Below are positions 60,325 to 64,000 of a stretch of DNA of 64,000 bases, piece by piece. The notes under the pieces were generated by a model. That model saw only the letters and a program-made list of their open reading frames with translations. It was not told the DNA's origin and ran no database searches. Position 1 is the first letter of the stretch. The number at the start of each line of letters is the position of its first letter. Both the position numbers and the translations under genes were made by a program. The stretch is from Carex sylvatica (Eukaryota > Streptophyta > Magnoliopsida > Poales > Cyperaceae). The stretch is taken from positions 1 to 64,000 of the forward strand of contig CAXKVR010000053.1 of NCBI GenBank assembly GCA_964058845.1. Direction: 5' to 3'.

Positions 60325-60470
60325 TGCGCATCCTTAGTCCGGGAACGAAGTGGTGCGCCTTCTCAGTCCACGCATCAAATTGGTGCGCATCCTCAGTCCG
60401 CGCACCAAGTAGTGCGCCTCCTTAGTACACGCATCAAATTGGTACGCTTCTTTAGTGCGCTCACCAGCAG
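60325..60470. repeat. 30-bp tandem repeat, about five units
   Basis: Units such as TGCGCCTTCTCAGTCCACGC plus ATCAAATTGG alternate with TGCGCATCCTCAGTCCGCGC plus ACCAAGTAG; spacing 28-31 bases. Confidence 0.85.
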
Positions 60471-60574
60471 AATTTGATGCGCGAATTGCAGGCTTATGGA
60501 TGATAAAGTGTTAAATCTGGCTGAATGGGTGGTGTTTAATTAAATTGAATTTAATGGGTTGGTAACTAAAAAGC

Positions 60575-60660
60575 CGACATTTTTATTTTTACTCAAATTT
60601 TAAAATATTTTAATAAAAATAACCAGAGTTTTGAAAAAAATTTAAAAATACCCAAAGTGC
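60575..60660. mobile_element. Terminal-segment (T) fragment
   Basis: TTTTAATAAAAATAACCAGAG then AAATTTAAAAATACCCAAAG matches the T segment of the compound element at 48733-50583. Confidence 0.6.
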
Positions 60661-60805
60661 GGAACAAATCCGCGGCCCGGAATTAAAATTCAAAAGTGCA
60701 GAAAAAATCTGCGACCCAGAATTAAAATTTGAAAGTACAGAAAAATTCCGCACCTCCGAATTAATATTTGAAAGTGCGAAAAAATTTCGCACTACCGAAT
60801 TAAAA
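60650..60805. repeat. Tandem repeat of about 42-45 bp with GTGCGGAA
   Basis: Units of the form AAAGTGCGGAAAAAATCCGC then CCCGGAATTAAAATT occur about 3.5 times. The repeat period makes a repetitive minus-strand frame of no evident meaning. Confidence 0.8.
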
Positions 60806-60839
60806 TTGTTTGAACATTTGAATTAAATTCAACACGGAT

Positions 60840-61190
60840 CTTGAAGCACCCAATCAATCCCTCTCTCTCTCTCCTCTTCCCTGTCCGTGAAGCCCCCGAC
60901 ACCCAGCGCCCCCCCTCTTCTTCGCCCCCCTCCCTCTCTTCCCTCTTCCGTCGCCGAGCACACAAACCCGCCCCACTCTTTTCTCTCTCTCTGGCCGTGA
61001 ACCCCATCAGCACCCTGCCCCCTCTCTCTCGTCCCTTCTTGGAGAAAGAAGAAAGGCACCCGAGCTCTCTATCCCCCGCACGTTTGGGTGACTTTCGCCG
61101 CTGTCCGACGACCGTCCGAACTGACCCCTGCCTCTATTGCGTTTCTCTTGGTCGCCTTCCTTGCGATCTTCCTCTCTCGGGTAAATGTAA
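60840..61190 (+). other. CT-rich, exon-like GC-rich block, gene not confirmed
   Basis: Abrupt rise in GC with (CT)n runs and a long open frame of Pro/Ser-rich composition. It ends CTCTCGG before a GTAAATG donor-like site at about 61183. It could be the 5' untranslated region or first exon of a gene that continues beyond recognition, or part of a repeat. No domain is visible. Confidence 0.25.
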
Positions 61191-62206
61191 ACTCCTCTTC
61201 TCTAATTTTTTTATGTTTATCGAATTGATTAGTTATCGAGTCGGGTTGTGAATTTTCACAACTCGATGAAATTGATAATAGCGTATGTGATTTATATCGA
61301 TCGATCTATTTCGAAAAACCGTAAAACTTGAATTGATTAATTATCGAGTGCGGGTTGTTGATTTTTCCAACTCTATCAAATTGCTCGAACCCCCTCTAGA
61401 TGTCCTCAGTTATAATATTGGTAAAGGCACAAAATTTAAATAGAGGGGTTATTAGTAAACTTAGATAATAAGGAGGCATGTAATGCGAATAAACTTGAAT
61501 TGTGTAAATTAATTAAGTAGAGGGGCCTCTATGCAAATCTGAAAATTTTGAGTTATAATTCGGTTTTAGGAAATATTTTTTTTTCAAATAACTAATACTA
61601 CTCATATACATTGAACATGAAATTGGGGAATTTTATTTGATTAGAAATCAGAAAATTCATATTGAGAAGAAGGCATTAGAAAAATACTAAAGGGCAAGAA
61701 AATAGATATTCATTCATATATATTACAAGTTAATTTGCTTGTTTGATTATTTGAATTTTCAAAATTATGATACTAATTGTTTCTTCTCCGAACATTACTT
61801 TCTATTTAAGAACAACCGTGCACTATAATTTGTGAGGGTTAAAATGAAATTACTTTCTATTGATAATGCTTACATGCATCAAAATTGAGATTTCAGAAAT
61901 TACTTTCTATCTGTATCCGGACTACTAAATATCATGTAAAAAAATTTGGTTCCCAATCACCTATTCACCCACAGAGAATCTGAGCCGTTGATTCTATAAA
62001 TCTCAGCCACTCATCAAAACAGATCTTAATCTCAGCCTTTAATAAATAATTTTGATTTTATACACCTGTTTCATGTTGTCAAACGTGTAGAAATCTAAAT
62101 TTAGTGATTTATATCCATGCTACATATAATGCCACACAGAAATTGTATCACTGAATCTTCTTTTTTCCACGCGTTTTCTACTGTTTCCACGCGTTTTCAA
62201 CTTTTT
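61190..62206. other. AT-rich DNA, nothing firm
   Basis: GAATTGATTAGTTATCGAGT at about 61220 recurs near 61333 with changes. No exon was recognised. Confidence 0.45.
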
Positions 62207-62640
62207 CGAATTCGTATCCTCTGCGGTACCTCAAACTTTGCGTGACTTTATGGAAAATCTCAACTGTTCAAATACTTTCTGCACGAATCTCAAAGCGCAT
62301 TAATACTGGCGCCTGTGCTACCCCCGAATAGGCACCCGACACGTGGGTCAAGCAAAAGTTGAGATAGCGCAGAGGCTCGCGGACGGTGCCTATTCCCGAG
62401 ATATCTCAACTTTTGCTTGACCCACGTGTCGGGTGCCTATTCGGGGGTAGCGCAGGCGCCAGTATTATTGGGCTTCGAGATTCGTGCAGAAATTATTTGA
62501 ATGGCTCTGGATATCTCAACTTTTGCGTGCCTATTCGTGCAGAAGTATTATTGAGCTTCGAGATTCGTGTAGACTGTATTTGAACGGTTTAGATTTTCCA
62601 AAAAGTAAAGGCAAAATTTAAGATATCTCAGATGATATGA
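62207..62640. mobile_element. Large foldback MITE of the GAATTC-TATCC family
   Basis: Starts GAATTCGTATCCTCTGCGGT. The arms (CGCACGAATCTCAAAGC, CCCCCGAATAGGCACCCGAC, GTGGGTCAAGCAAAAGTTGA) are inverted around 62375, and the right arm is repeated in part after 62510. It ends near GATATCTCAGATGATATGAA. It is related to 5584-5763 (CCGAATAGGCACCGGACACG), but with the arms expanded. Confidence 0.78.
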
Positions 62641-64000
62641 ATTTCCTTCCCCATGCGTCTCTTTCTCCTTTCCAACGATGGCACTGATTTCTTTGTGAAA
62701 ATAATATCTTCATTATTCTCCTTATATTTTTTTTAATTTGCAATTTTAAATGGATGTATTTGAGTTTATGCAAAATTATTTTTCAGATATTGATTTGCAA
62801 ATTGCATTAATGCAGGAGTTTTGCAATTAAGAAATGAAATTGATTTCAATTATTTCAAAATAGTTGTTTGCAATTGCAAATCAACTGCATCAATGGAGAT
62901 GCCGTAATATAGTATTAAACTCTAAGGTCATAATTTACTTTGTGAAACAAGTGATTCAGCACCTCATATTGTGCTTGGTGAAACTGACATTGACACTGAG
63001 TCTGATTAATTGCTTTGTTCATTTATTTATTTCAAACAAAATAATATTTCAACCCCCGTTGCAATGCACGGACACTGGACTAGTATATTTAAAAAATCAT
63101 ATATGGCGGCATCACTTATTCAACTAAGTAATCTCATGCTTATCCAAAGATTTAGAACTAAAGAGGGGACCTGATTAGTGAATAGTATATATCTCCTGCA
63201 GTTCAGCTTCTTAGATCTGATTTCTGTTTCATTTGCTGTAATTAATTTTTACTTAAATATGTGGAACAGGGGAAGAGAACTGGACACGAAAGGGAGGTGC
63301 AGGAGAAGAGGGAGAAAGAAGGGGTAGAACCATCATTGTACTTTCTTATTAATATTGATTTGTGTTTTTAATTGATTGAATTAAAAAATGGAGATATTTA
63401 TAAATTAAGTGAATTAAGATGGAGAAATAACTAATTTTAAAGTTTTGATGGATAAATATCTAATTTATGAAGTTATGATGGGTATACATCTAAATTTCTC
63501 GACAAAATAAAACTTAATAGCAAATGTAATGTTGAATATATAATTATTATTAATCGATATAATTAGTATATCTTGTTTTTATAAGTATAATACAATTTAT
63601 CTTCTATAATTACCTAATATATGTTATGTGTTTATTTGAGTATATTAATGTATATTCTAAGGACATATAACCACAAATAGTATGCAATCTAACATATGTA
63701 TAAATAGCTCTTCGTTATGAACTTTCACCAATTATACTATCTGATTTTAATTATGACTTAAAGAAAATCTCATCTAAATAAATTATTTTTGTTTCTTTCT
63801 TTTTTTCATAACAACATATACTGTATATTATATACAAAGTTATTGTATATACTCATGGATATTATTTAATCGATGCATGATATAATAAGTTTTTTAATAA
63901 GTTTTTAAATTAAAACATTTCTTTTAATATGTTCGAACTTGTACGCCTTACTGCAATAAGCGTTTTGTAACCAATTGTAGCATGTCTAAATTTTTGTTTC
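62641..64000. other. AT-rich DNA to the window end
   Basis: No gene, RNA gene or clear repeat was recognised. Confidence 0.5.

Noticed and set aside
60610..60792. Repetitive minus-strand frame of 60 codons
   Set aside because: Produced by the GTGCGGAA tandem repeat of about 42 bp.

Overview
The window is nuclear DNA from a flowering plant. It is AT-rich, its genes have plant-type GT-AG introns, and its protein families are plant ones: an endoplasmic-reticulum small heat-shock protein pair, an Alfin1-like PHD protein, a SKOR/GORK-type potassium channel and a GDSL esterase. It also carries a dense load of plant transposons and one short block of the Arabidopsis-type telomere heptamer. I cannot name the species from sequence alone.

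Six protein-coding genes are supported; I joined their exons by hand and every intron junction keeps frame. From left to right they are: (1) ER small HSP copy 1, minus strand, 7543-8638; (2) ER small HSP copy 2, minus, 14443-15144; (3) a plus-strand gene at 15851-17488 that matches only the N-terminal extension of RH33-type DEAD-box helicases; (4) a five-exon GDSL esterase/lipase, minus, 18525-23634; (5) a twelve-exon outward-rectifier Shaker channel, plus, 35589-39574, which ends right after the ankyrin repeats and lacks the KHA domain; (6) a four-exon Alfin1-like histone reader, minus, 40290-44003, convergent with the channel.

The two small HSPs are tandem paralogs that share a phase-1 intron at the same codon and a near-identical promoter block (G-box/ABRE plus heat-shock element plus TATA). 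They were pushed about 5.8 kb apart by inserted elements. No pathway links all six genes; the HSP pair is the only functional cluster.

The rest is repeats. 1-5.8 kb: an 81-bp satellite, a gypsy-like LTR region, a (TAA)n array, LINE and copia fragments, and a MITE. 9.6-12.5 kb: three foldback elements back to back, then a MULE-like element carrying an exon-like insert. 24-35.5 kb: copia LTR, hAT, MULE-like, SINE and MITE insertions, several with visible target-site duplications. 44-64 kb has no convincing gene. It holds foldback elements packed end to end at (TA)n tracts, a compound inverted repeat of about 1.85 kb, an interstitial telomere tract, GC-rich hexamer elements, LINE debris and tandem repeats.

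The most unusual signal is a family of foldback elements that share one core of about 120 bp in each arm but carry four different sets of ends and different loops, nearly all inserted in (TA)n/(GA)n tracts. Other items worth a second look are the KHA-less channel with a MITE next to its TATA box, the MULE-like element with an exon-like insert, and the composite GC-rich subterminal-repeat elements.
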